Source: Pratylenchus scribneri
Lineage: Eukaryota; Nematoda; Chromadorea; Rhabditida; Pratylenchidae
Direction: 5' to 3'
Assembly (NCBI GenBank): GCA_030063045.1
Contig: JAQSEB010000099.1
Coordinates: forward strand, 992,001 to 1,056,000
DNA length: 64,000 nt
Part shown: piece by piece, positions 1-12,400 of the stretch
How the letters are laid out: every line of letters starts with the position of its first letter
Numbering within the stretch: the first letter of the stretch is position 1
Translations under genes and position numbers: made by a program
The notes under the pieces: generated by a model
The model's input: only the letters and a program-made list of their open reading frames with translations
Told to the model about the DNA's origin: nothing
Database searches by the model: none

Positions 1-165
1 ATTGAGAAATTGTTTATTATTTTTGAAATTGTTTATTATTTTTCAGAATCCTATTTTCACTTTCGCCCATATAAATGATTTCATTAAAAAATCTGAAATC
101 TTTTCCCCAAAATAAAAACCATCTGTGGAATTTAATATTTTTTCTAATTCAGGAAAATAAAATTA

Positions 166-3100
166 ATGGAATCTCAAAAATGCGGGCGAAAGATTTCATC
201 CATTGAAGACCCAAATCGAGAAGGGTCAACAAATTTGAATTTGCCCGAAATGGATGATTTCTTTCGAATGGGCAAATACACTTTAATAGTTTGCCTTTTC
301 GCCGAATTGACCATTCTTTTGCAGGTAAATTTCCATCAAATTGGCCATTAATTATTTTCCTTATTAATTAAAAGGTTGGCAACATGCTTTATATGGCCTA
401 TGCAGGGGCGGCACCCATTTTGGTTGGATGTGGAGGGCATAAATTTGAAGACAGCCTAAATGGGGAGGAAAGATGCGCAAAAATGGTGGACATTATTTGG
501 AAGGAAAGAATGTAAAGAAAATTTAAAAATCATTTTTATTTGTTAATTAATAAATTAATTTATTTAAAAATTAAAAAATAATTTTAAAAAATTATTTTCA
601 TTAAAAATTTATTTAAAAATAAAAAAATAATAATTTAAAAATTAATTTGATTAAAAATTATTTTAAAATTAAAAAAATTTAAAAATTAATTTGATTAAAA
701 AATTATTTTAAAATTAAAAATAATTAGAATAATTAATTAGAAAAAATTATTTAAAATTAAAAAATAATTCAAAAAATTAATTTGAACAAAAATTAATTTT
801 AAAAAATAAAAAAATTATAATTCGATTAAAAAATTTATATAAAATTTAAAAATAAATAAATCAATTCGAAAAGGAACAAAATTGGCCAATCTGCGGATGA
901 TGGAAATGACGGCGAATGCTCAAATGCCAATCTAATTTTAGAGGGCCAATTCCACTCGGTGAACATTGAATTTGGACTTCATTGGTACATATTTATTTAA
1001 ATTAAATTAATTTTTCTCCTTTAAAGTCAAACTCAATTGGTCAAATCGACAATTTCCTATCAAATGATTGGAGTCATCATTGGCACAATTTTGTTTGGTT
1101 ATTTAAGTGATTGGTATGGACGAAGGCGATGCATGCTTATTGCATTGTTCTTTTGCATTATTTTCATGTGGGCCACCAGCTTCACACATGGTCAATTTGA
1201 TAATTAATTAAATTGTTTTTTTTAGAATTGTCTTTTCAATTTTCCTAATCTTTTTCATTAATTTGATTTATTTGAGATAAAATTCGAATAAAAAAGAAAA
1301 ATATTTAAATTGAGATAAATAAATTTTTAGCGGCATATAAAAGTGTCAAGAGTTAGAATTAAGCTTAAGCTGGAGCTAAAGAATAGCATAAGATTTACCG
1401 ACTTTATTAGCCAATTCCTCAAAAATGTCGTTTTTTTGAAACAACAATTTTTTTTACCAATTTCAAAGTTTTTTGGCCAAATTAAATTAATTTCATTTGC
1501 TTCGCAAATTGTTATTTTTTTGGCTATTATATATGTTCATTAATTCCTATAATTTATTTCACCTCATAATCCCTATAAATTATTCCCCATATTTAAGTTT
1601 AAAATTGAGTAAAAAAAATTCACATCAATTTAAAAAATTGAGCATTTATTTTTTGCTAGCATGATTTTTAGAATTTTTTCATAAAATTTGTCCTTAAGAT
1701 TTTAGGATAAATAAAATTGTTTTTCATCTAAAAGAAATCAAAATTTAAAAAATTTAAACTGGAGATTTAACCGATAATTATCAAAATATTTACGAATATT
1801 AATCACTAAAAATTTTCCATAATTCCTTTTCATAAATCTAAAATATTTTAAAGGAATCCAATCATTCACATTTGCTCGTTTCATTGTGAATGTATTCAAT
1901 GCAGGAACAATGGTCATATTGAATGTTTTCACTGCGGAATATTACCCAAAAAAGCAACGTTTTTTGTTGCCAAATTTGATCAGTTGGTTAGCTTTTCCTC
2001 TAATTTTAGTGAATTGACCAAAATTTATTTGAGGGCTCCGAATTTCGTGTTTTTTGCTTTGATGGCCGCATTGGCTGGCGATTGGCGTTCCCTTCAACGT
2101 TTTTCGGCCACTCTCGCCATTCCCGCATTTGGGCTACTCTTTTTCCTGAATGAATCTCCTCGCTATTTAATCCAAGCTGGCCGAATTTCCGAGGCAAAGG
2201 AGGCAATTTTGCGAATTCATCGCATTGATGGTTGCTTTCCATTTATTTCATTGAATATTTTCCCTAAAAGGACGTCGTTGTGATGAGAATGACGTCGATT
2301 TGGTCATTAAACGTGAATGCCATTCAATTAGCCAGACAAAAGGGCAGAAGAAATACAATTATGTAGGTTGGCTTAAAAACAGAACATTTTTAGTATGAAA
2401 AAATGGGAAATTTTGAGTAAATTTATAGAACAAAAAAATAAGAAAAATATTTTATTCATCGGAAAAAAATATTGAAAATGTCAAATAAAATGCCGAAAAG
2501 ATTATAGTGGTTCAGAAGTTGAGATTTTAGACTACCTAACCATAAATCGATTAGGTAGATCTTAAATAAATGCTTAATTTGAGAAAAATTTTACAACAAA
2601 TGTTTAATCAATTTTAAATTAGTTTGAACCGAAAATGAACAATTTAATATGTTTAATTTTTAATCTAATCACTACCAATTGCATTCGATGGATGCATCTT
2701 TATGAGATCTATCTAAGGGGTATATTCTTGGACTTATTATAATCTAACATTTTCAATAATTTTTTTTTCAACAATTTCAAATCTTTTAGACAATTTCAAA
2801 AAATTTTTTAAGAATTATTATTTACATACTATCCAAAAAATTATTTTAATTTTTATTTATCCTATTCCCTTTTTCACAGTTCCATTTATTCTACAATTTG
2901 CGTTTCACCCGCTACACATTGGCTATTGCCTGCAGTTTCCTCGTCTATTCCCTCATTGACTATTCCCTCCTCTTCAATATGGAAAAATTGTCCGGTTCCA
3001 TTTATTTGAATGCCATTTTCATGGGATGTAGCCGATATGCCCTCCATTTGTTGGCGGCTTTCCTCGAATTGCGCACTCGACGATTGGGCCGTAAATTGGT

Positions 3101-5265
3101 TCATTTTATTGCGGAAATATTGATCGCAGCAGCAATGGCAATTTGTGCAATTTTTTACATATTCGGTTAGCGAATATTTTGCGTAAAATGTGTTTTTTAG
3201 TTATTGAGCTTATTATTAACTAGTCTAAGATCTAAGTCTGTTATTGCAGATTTTTAAAACACTCCAAAGGTGTAAAATAAGCGGAATTAATTTAGTGAAA
3301 AAACAGCAGGAATTATCAGAACAGGCGGAATTATTCTAATCAGGCGGAATTATTCTAACCAGGCGGAATTATTCTAACCAGGCGGAATTATTCTAACAAG
3401 GCGGAATTATTCTATCCAGGCGGAATTATTCTAACCAGGCGGAATTATTCTATCCAGGCGGAATTATTCTAACCAGGCGGAATTATTCTATCCAGGCGGA
3501 ATTATTCTAACCAGGCGGAATTATTCTATCCAGGCGGAATTATTCTAACCAGGCGGAATTATTCTAACCAGGCGGAATTATTCTAACCAGGCGGAATTAT
3601 TCTAACCAGGCGGAATTATTCTATCCAGGCGGAATTATTCTAACCAGGCGGAATTATTCTATCCAGGCGGAATTATTCTAACCAGGCGGAATTATTCTAT
3701 CCAGGCGGAATTATTCTAACCAGGCGGAATTATTCTATCCAGGCGGAATTATTCTATCCAGGCGGAATTATTCTAACCAGGCGGAATTATTCTATCCAGG
3801 CGGAATTATTCTAACCAGGCGGAATTATTCTATCCAGGCGGAATTATTCTAACCAGGCGGAATTATTCTAACCAGGCGGAATTATTCTAACCAGGCGGAA
3901 TTATTCTAACCAGGCGGAATTATTCTAACCAGGCGGAATTATTCTAACCAGGCGGAATTATTCTAACCAGGCGGAATTATTCTATCCAGGCGGAATTATT
4001 CTAACAAGGCGGAATTATTCTAACCAAGCGAAATTATTCTATCCAGGCGGAATTATTCTAACCAGGCGGAATTATTCTAACCAGGCGGAATTATTCTATC
4101 CAGGCGGAATTATTCTAACAAGGCGGAATTATTCTAACCAAGCGAAATTATTCTATCCAGGCGGAATTATTCTATCCAGGCGGAATTATTCTAACCAGGC
4201 GGAATTATTCTATCCAGGCGGAATTATTCTAACCAGGCGGAATTATTCTAACCAGGCGGAATTATTCTAACCAGGCGGAATTATTCTAACCAGGCGGAAT
4301 TATTCTAACCAGGCGGAATTATTCTAACCAGGCGGAATTATTCTAACCAGGCGGAATTATTCTAACCAGGCGGAATTATTCTAACCAGGCGGAATTATTC
4401 TAACCAGGCGGAATTATTCTAACCAGGCGGAATTATTCTATCCAGGCGGAATTATTCTAACAAGGCGGAATTATTCTAACCAAGCGAAATTATTCTATCC
4501 AGGCGGAATTATTCTAACCAGGCGGAATTATTCTAACCAGGCGGAATTATTCTAACCAGGCGGAATTATTCTAACCAGGCGGAATTATTCTAACCAGGCG
4601 GAATTATTCTAACCAGGCGGAATTATTCTAACCAGGCGGAATTATTCTAACCAGGCGGAATTATTCTAACTAGGCGGAATTAGAATTAGAACAGGCGGAA
4701 TTAAAATCAGAACAGGCGAATTAATCTAGACAGACAGAATATATTTCCTAGCTAATTTATTAAATATTTAATTAGTGGAATTCAGATTCTAACCGCCAAT
4801 TCCCTTTCATTCCTCGTGCACCCGTTCTTTTTGTGTTGAGTTTATCGCCCCTCCTCTTCATCATCAATTCCCTGGCTAACAATGAATTATTCCCAACATG
4901 CATTCGCAACACTGCCTATTCATTTGGTCAATTGTTTTGCCGAATTGGCGTCGTTTTGGCCCCTCAAATGTTCATTTTGGTTAGGAAATTTTTGAAATTC
5001 AATTTTAATTTACCTCAATTTTTCAGTCCAATATTGCCACATTTTTGCCCTATTTGGCATTGATGATCATTGCATTGGTCGATGCATTCTTCTTTCAGGT
5101 ATAATTTGCGTATAAATATTTTTAAAATTTTTATTTTTCCCACAGTTTAACATCAGCGAAACAAAGGGAAAACCATTGCTTGCAAATTTTCCGAATAAAT
5201 CTGCTTCCGCTATTGAACAATCGGATCAAAATGGCAAATTGCTTTCCGATTCGGTGGCCACTTGA
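166..5265 (+). CDS. SLC22-like organic solute transporter (MFS), 11 exons, 554 aa
   Basis: Predicted multi-pass plasma-membrane carrier of the major facilitator superfamily, organic cation/anion (SLC22) type; the substrate cannot be read from sequence. Exons: 166-324, 375-511, 874-984, 1027-1190, 1854-1986, 2034-2230, 2271-2362, 2880-3165, 4786-4979, 5027-5098, 5146-5265. All junctions are GT-AG and in phase (1665 bp in total). Seen: TM1 near residues 35-65, a long loop before TM2 typical of SLC22, the MFS motif GYLSDWYGRRR at 160-170, ESPRYL at 275-280 after TM6, NELFPTCIRN at 459-468 and ETKGKPL at 520-526 near the C-terminus. The length equals the family norm of about 550 aa. The ATG lies 13 bp after an AG acceptor-like site, so an upstream noncoding exon or trans-splice site is possible. 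Intron 8 is swollen by a minisatellite. The family call is firm; no orthologue is named. Confidence 0.93.
3323..4690 (+). repeat. 19-bp minisatellite, about 70 copies, in intron 8 of the SLC22-like gene
   Basis: The unit is AACCAGGCGGAATTATTCT, with a common variant that swaps AACC for ATCC and a rarer one reading AACAAGG. The last units decay near 4680-4740. The array accounts for most of the 1.6-kb intron between the exons ending at 3165 and starting at 4786. Each unit contains CTAAC followed by CAG, resembling a branch point and acceptor on the sense strand. Related arrays lie at 34955, 54600 and 62290. Confidence 0.97.
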
Positions 5266-6465
5266 ATTTGAATTTTTATTTTGTTATTTAAATCAATTGC
5301 CATATTTTAATCTCATCTTAAATAAATTACTCATCCAATTCAAGTTTTTTTTTATAAATTTATTCTCTAATTTTAAATGTAATTAATAATTATTTCCATT
5401 TATTATTGAATCATATTTTACAGAAATTTGTAAAAAAATTTTCCTTCTATCGGTATAAGGCAATCTTACTTTTAAAAAGCATAAAAGATATTTCCTATTC
5501 TCCACCTTCAATTTAATTTGCAATTAATTCATAAAATATATAAAAATTGGAAAAATGTATAAAAGACGGTGGATGTTTGAATTTTTGCAATGAATCCATA
5601 AAATAATAATAAAAATTCCATCATTTGAATTCAGTCACAGAGTTCAGCCGAGCATTTTTCCCCCAAAAGCCAATTTTATAAATCAATCTACAAAAAATTC
5701 CTCCAAATCCATCTTTCCATCCCCATTTCCAGCCTTCCTTTCCCTCATCAAATCCCATATCCCATCCCAATCCCAATCAAAAATTTCATTTACCCCTCTT
5801 TTTATTCCTTCACATTTGGCCAATTGATCAAGTGAAACGGAATTTGGCCACATTCAACCTCATTTTTTGTGCCAATATTCCCATATTTAAATTTGTCTGC
5901 TGGCCAGTGCTGTGCCTTTCGGATTTTATAGCTCCGGCTCCAGCTCCGGGCTCCGACCCCAAAAAAATTAGGCTCCAGCTCCGGGCTGGCACAGCACTGC
6001 TGCTGGCCAAGAGAGACAAATCAACGGAAATCATTATCAGCTAAATTTTTCAACGATCATTTTTTTTCAAATTTAATTTATTAATAAAATTTTATATCAT
6101 ATTGAACTAAACTTCTTTCTTTGAAGATTTTTTATAATAAAAATGTACAATTGGCCAGAAAGCAGAAAGTATAGAAAAAATGGAACCTCTTCATTTGGTC
6201 TATTTCTAATTTTCCACTTTTTGGTCTTTTGTAAATTTTATTATTCCGTTAATTCCTTATTCTTTGGACTATACAATGAAAACAGATTAGCTTAAGTAAA
6301 ATTTCCCTTGAAAAAAAATTTAATTTTTGATGCACAAAATTTCATCCAATCTTTGAATATAAAAATTTAAATTTTATCCACAGTTCCGTATTCCATTCAA
6401 CTGATATTACTCACATTTTACGGTTTAAATTTTTTTAAATTCAGATTTATTTCCAAAATTCACAA
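5266..6465. other. Intergenic region between the transporter and gene A
   Basis: AATAAA motifs follow the transporter stop, one near 5318. Apart from the short hAT-like element at 5905-5999 I see no gene, only AT-rich sequence with short pyrimidine runs (5640-5770) that faintly recall the pyrimidine-rich module found upstream of genes B, C and G. Confidence 0.6.
5905..5999. mobile_element. 95-bp nonautonomous hAT-like MITE
   Basis: Perfect 12-bp terminal inverted repeats CAGTGCTGTGCC / GGCACAGCACTG are flanked by a perfect 8-bp target duplication CTGCTGGC (5897-5904 and 6000-6007). The interior is GC-rich with repeated AGCTCCGG blocks. An 8-bp duplication with a CAG-type terminus is the hAT signature. 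It sits about 470 bp upstream of the start of gene A. Confidence 0.88.
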
Positions 6466-9400
6466 ATGCGAATTTTAATTATTATTTCCATCCTTCTGCT
6501 AATTTCCTTTCCTTCTTCCCAATCAGTATACCAATTTTCGAAGGATCAACAAAATGACATTTCCCATAAAATTATTTCTTTTCATAAATGGCTGTCGGAA
6601 GCATATTCAAAAATGCGATATGCCATTTCGCGGTATGCGCCACACCATGGTCAAAAAAAGGTCACATTTTCGGATTGGAATGCAATAACATTGCCAAGTG
6701 AATCGACAATTCAACAGGAAAATTTACTAATACATTTTGAAGCAATTTTCGAACAATTGGATGAATATTTCCATAGCTTGAGCGATGGACAATTAAAATC
6801 GGAAAGGGTTGTGAGAAAAATATTGGAGGATTTAGCCGAAAAATTTGATAAATTCCGCGTGGAAATGAGTGAATCATTAGAGGCTGAATTGGAGGAAAAA
6901 TATCGCCGAACGGTTGAAAAAAGAATGAAAAAGGCCAAAAAAGAAGAGCCAAGCAGTTTTAGAAAGGAAAAATGGCGTGGAACGATTTTAAAGCTACAGC
7001 AGCAGGGAATAACAATGACTGAAAAAGAAGGTGAAAGCAGTTTTAGTAGCCAACAGGCAAAAGGTAAAAAATTTGAGTTTAAAAATATCGCAAATGGCAG
7101 AAAATTGTTCATTAATTCAAATTTAACAAAAAAAAGTATTGTTGAAATGGGAGTCATTTAATTTGGCAACAAAAACACTGAATTTGGCAACAACTTTTCG
7201 TGTCGAAAAATATTATATTTTTGAGGCCATATAACTTGGCCAAATCAGACTTCTTTAAGATTCCCTAACCCCTAGCCCTTAGCCCCTAATCCCATCCTGC
7301 CCTGAACCCTAACCCTAGCCCTAAACTCCTAGTTAGGGCCAAGTTATATGGCCTCAAAAATATAATATTTTTCGACACGAAAGGTTGTTGCCAAATTCAG
7401 TGTTTTTGTTGCCAAATTAATATTATCTCTTGTTGAAATTATTTAATTTACCAAATTAATTTCACGGCAGAACATCAAGCTGAATCATCATCGTCAAGGA
7501 ATATTGAAAATGAAGAAAAAATTGATGTCCATTTTTTGCCGGTCAAAATCAATGAGAAAATCTATGAATTAAATAAACAAATTTGGTTCCAAAATTATGA
7601 TCCATTTTTTAAATTATTAAAGGAAGAAATCAAAATGGAGCATGGCCCAATTTTGGGATTTTATCAAAAGTTCCTTATTATTTATTGATTTTTAATAGGA
7701 TTTAAACTTTAAAATGACAATTTTACTTCATTAATTAAATGGTTTCTATTTTTAGGAATATGTATAAATTATAAATATTTTAACAATTTGATAGCATTAT
7801 AAAATATCATTGATTATATTAGGAGTTAGGACTAAATGATTAATCAGAATGGATTATTTATTAAATTGATAAAAAAAATTAATAAAAAAAAGTTTATTAT
7901 ACCAAAATTTAGTAGTTTTGCCATAATATTCTGATCTGATCAATTAAATTTGATAAAATCAATTTTTTATATTAAAATGCTGTATGGAAATATTTAAATT
8001 TATAGTACATTGGAATCAAAAAGGAACGGTATTAGGGAGAAGAATTTAAACGAAAAGATTGCCGGAATTGTGCAAAAAGTGAGGAAAGGAATTGACAAGA
8101 AAAGTTTTATTGAAATGTGCAAAGGAGTAGAAATGTATTTAAAAGAGAAATCCTCGAAAATAAATGGAATGAATTTTCGGCGAGGAGAAAAGGAAAAAGC
8201 GGAAGAATTGATGAGCCGGGTCCGCTTTTTTCTTAACAGTCTTAAGGAATGGCAAAAAGGCGAATATCCAATTTTGAACAAAATGGAATTGATAAAATTG
8301 GAGACGGTGGCCGAACAAATGGAAGAAATTGCGAAAAACGAAGCAGGGGAACGGGAGAATGCGGAAAGATTAAAAAATATGGGGTGGAATGTGCCAACCG
8401 TGAAAAACATTGAAAAAGATTCAATTGGGAGCAAATTGACTGCTTTGGGTAGGATGACAAAATTTGCACGGAATGTTGTGAATGAAATTGAGGCTGAAAT
8501 TGCGAAGAAATATGAGAATGAGGCCATCAAAAGGGTAGGGTTATATTTTAATTAAATTGAGAATTTAATATTTGAAAATATTTGAAATGAATTGATTTAA
8601 TATTTAATTTTTCCAGAAAAAATTTTTCCGGGATTTTTAATTATTTTTAACGGGAAGATTTTAATTTACCGGAAAGATTTTAAGATTTTAATTAAGTTTT
8701 CCTGCGGAAAGATTTTAATTACATTTTCCGGAAAGAATTTAATTATATTTTCCGTGAAGATTTTAATTACATTTTCCGGAAAGAATTTAATTATATTTTC
8801 CGGAAAGAATTTAATTACATTTTTCCGGAAAGAATTTAATTACATTTTCCGGAATGATTAAGTTTTCCGGAAAGAATTTAATTATATTTTCCGTGAAGAT
8901 TTTAATTACATTTTCCGGAAAGAATTTAATTATATTTTCCGTGAAGATTTTAATTACATTTTCCGGAAAGAATTTAATTATATTTTCCGTGAAGATTTTA
9001 ATTACATTTTCCGGAAAGATTTTAATTACATTTTCCGGAAAGATTTTAATTACATTTTCCGGAAAGATTTTAATTACATTTTCCGGAAAGAATTTAATTA
9101 CATTTTCCGGAAAGAATTTAATTACATATTCCGGAAAGAATTTAATTATATTTTCCGTGAAGATTTTAATTACATTTTCCGGAAAGAATTTAATTATATT
9201 TTCCGTGAAGATTTTAATTACATTTTCCGGAAAGAATTTAATTATATTTTCCGTGAAGATTTTAATTACATTTTCCGGAAAGATTTTAATTACATTTTCC
9301 GGAAAGATTTTAATTACATTTTCCGGAAAGATTTTAATTACATTTTCCGGAAAGAATTTAATTACATTTTCCGGAAAGAATTTAATTACATTTTCCGGAA

Positions 9401-12400
9401 AGAATTTAATTACATATTCCGGAAAGAATTTAATTATATTTTCCGTGAAGATTTTAATTACATTTTCCGGAAAGAATTTAATTACATTTTCCGGAAAGAT
9501 TTTAATTACATTTTCCGGAAAGAATTTAATTACATATTCCGGAAAGAATTTAATTACATATTCCGGAAAGAATTTAATTACATTTTCCGGAAAGAATTTA
9601 ATTACATATTCCGGAAAGAATTTAATTACATATTCCGGAAAGAATTTAATTACATATTCCGGAAAGAATTTAATTACATTTTCCGGAAAGAATTTAATTA
9701 CATATTCCGGAAAGAATTTAATTACATATTCCGGAAAGAATTTAATTACATATTCCGGAAAGAATTTAATTACATATTCCGGAAAGAATTTAATTACATA
9801 TTCCGGAAAGAATTTAATTACATATTCCGGAAAGAATTTAATTACATATTCCGGAAAGAATTTAATTACATATTCCGGAAAGAATTTAATTACATATTCC
9901 GGAAAGAATTTAATTACATATTCCGGAAAGAATTTAATTACATTTTCCGGAAAGATTTTAATTACATTTTCCGGAAAGAATTTAATTATATTTTCCGTGA
10001 AGATTTTAATTACATTTTCCGGAAAGAATTTAATTACATTTTCCGGAAAGAATTTAATTACATATTCCGGAAAGAATTTAATTATATTTTCCGTGAAGAT
10101 TTTAATTACATTTTCCGGAAAGAATTTAATTATATTTTCCGTGAAGATTTTAATTACATTTTCCGGAAAGATTTTAATTACATTTTCCGGAAAGATTTTA
10201 ATTACATTTTCCGGAAAGAATTTAATTACATTTTCCGGAAAGAATTTAATTACATATTCCGGAAAGAATTTAATTATATTTTCCGTGAAGATTTTAATTA
10301 CATTTTCCGGAAAGAATTTAATTATATTTTCCGTGAAGATTTTAATTACATTTTCCGGAAAGAATTTAATTATATTTTCCGTGAAGATTTTAATTACATT
10401 TTCCGGAAAGAATTTAATTATATTTTCCGTGAAGATTTTAATTACATTTTCCGGAAAGAATTTAATTATATTTTCCGTGAAGATTTTAATTACATTTTCC
10501 GGAAAGATTTTAATTACATTTTCCGGAAAGATTTTAATTACATTTTCCGGAAAGATTTTAATTACATTTTCCGGAAAGAATTTAATTACATTTTCCGGAA
10601 AGAATTTAATTACATATTCCGGAAAGAATTTAATTATATTTTCCGTGAAGATTTTAATTACATTTTCCGGAAAGATTTTAATTACATTTTCCGGAAAGAT
10701 TTTAATTACATTTTCCGGAAAGATTTTAATTACATTTTCCGGAAAGAATTTAATTACATTTTCCGGAAAGAATTTAATTACATATTCCGGAAAGAATTTA
10801 ATTATATTTTCCGTGAAGATTTTAATTACATTTTCCGGAAAGAATTTAATTACATTTTCCGGAAAGATTTTAATTACATTTTCCGGAAAGAATTTAATTA
10901 CATTTTCCGGAAAGAATTTAATTACATATTCCGGAAAGAATTTAATTATATTTTCCGTGAAGATTTTAATTACATTTTCCGGAAAGAATTTAATTATATT
11001 TTCCGTGAAGATTTTAATTACATTTTCCGGAAAGATTTTAATTACATTTTCCGGAAAGATTTTAATTACATTTTCCGGAAAGATTTTAATTACATTTTCC
11101 GGAAAGATTTTAATTACATTTTCCGGAAAGATTTTAATTACATTTTCCGGAAAGAATTTAATTACATTTTCCGGAAAGAATTTAATTACATATTCCGGAA
11201 AGAATTTAATTATATTTTCCGTTAAGATTTTAATTACATTTTCCGGAAAGAATTTAATTATATTTTCCGTGAAGATTTTAATTACATTTTCCGGAAAGAA
11301 TTTAATTATATTTTCCGTGAAGATTTTAATTACATTTTCCGGAAAGAATTTAATTATATTTTCCGTGAAGATTTTAATTACATTTTCCGGAAAGATTTTA
11401 ATTACATTTTCCGGAAAGATTTTAATTACATTTTCCGGAAAGATTTTAATTACATTTTCCGGAAAGAATTTAATTACATTTTCCGGAAAGAATTTAATTA
11501 CATATTCCGGAAAGAATTTAATTATATTTTCCGTGAAGATTTTAATTACATTTTCCGGAAAGAATTTAATTATATTTTCCGTGAAGATTTTAATTACATT
11601 TTCCGGAAAGAATTTAATTATATTTTCCGTGAAGATTTTAATTACATTTTCCGGAAAGAATTTAATTATATTTTCCGTGAAGATTTTAATTACATTTTCC
11701 GGAAAGATTTTAATTACATTTTCCGGAAAGATTTTAATTACATTTTCCGGAAAGAATTTAATTACATTTTCCGGAAAGAATTTAATTACATTTTCCGGAA
11801 AGAATTTAATTACATTTTCCGGAAAGAATTTAATTACATATTCCGGAAAGAATTTAATTATATTTTCCGTGAAGATTTTAATTACATTTTCCGGAAAGAA
11901 TTTAATTATATTTTCCGTGAAGAATTTAATTACATTTTCCGGAAAGATTTTAATTACATTTTCCGGAAAGATTTTAATTACATTTTCCGGAAAGAATTTA
12001 ATTATATTTTCCGTGAAGATTTTAATTACATTTTCCGGAAAGATTTTAATTACATTTTCCGGAAAGATTTTAATTACATTTTCCGGAAAGAATTTAATTA
12101 CATTTTCCGGAAAGATTTTAATTACATTTTCCGGAAAGATTTTAATTACATTTTCCGGAAAGAATTTAATTATATTTTCCGTGAAGATTTTAATTACATT
12201 TTCCGGAAAGATTTTAATTACATTTTCCGGAAAGATTTTAATTACATTTTCCGGAAAGATTTTAATTACATTTTCCGGAAAGATTTTAATTACATTTTCC
12301 GGAAAGATTTTAATTACATTTTCCGGAAAGATTTTAATTACATTTTCCGGAAAGATTTTAATTACATTTTCCGGAAAGATTTTAATTACATTTTCCGGAA

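Noticed and set aside
3323..4690. CRISPR array
   Set aside because: The repeats are contiguous 19-bp units with no unique spacers, and the context is a eukaryotic intron.
6662..7157. Minus-strand frames opposite gene A exon 1
   Set aside because: Shadows of an AT-rich Lys/Glu-rich exon; the plus-strand version has a signal peptide and two paralogs.
7250..7330. Telomere-like CCCTAACCCCTAGCCC tract as an interstitial telomere
   Set aside because: It is the centre of a TTAA-flanked MITE and recurs in all three copies, so it is part of the element rather than telomeric DNA.
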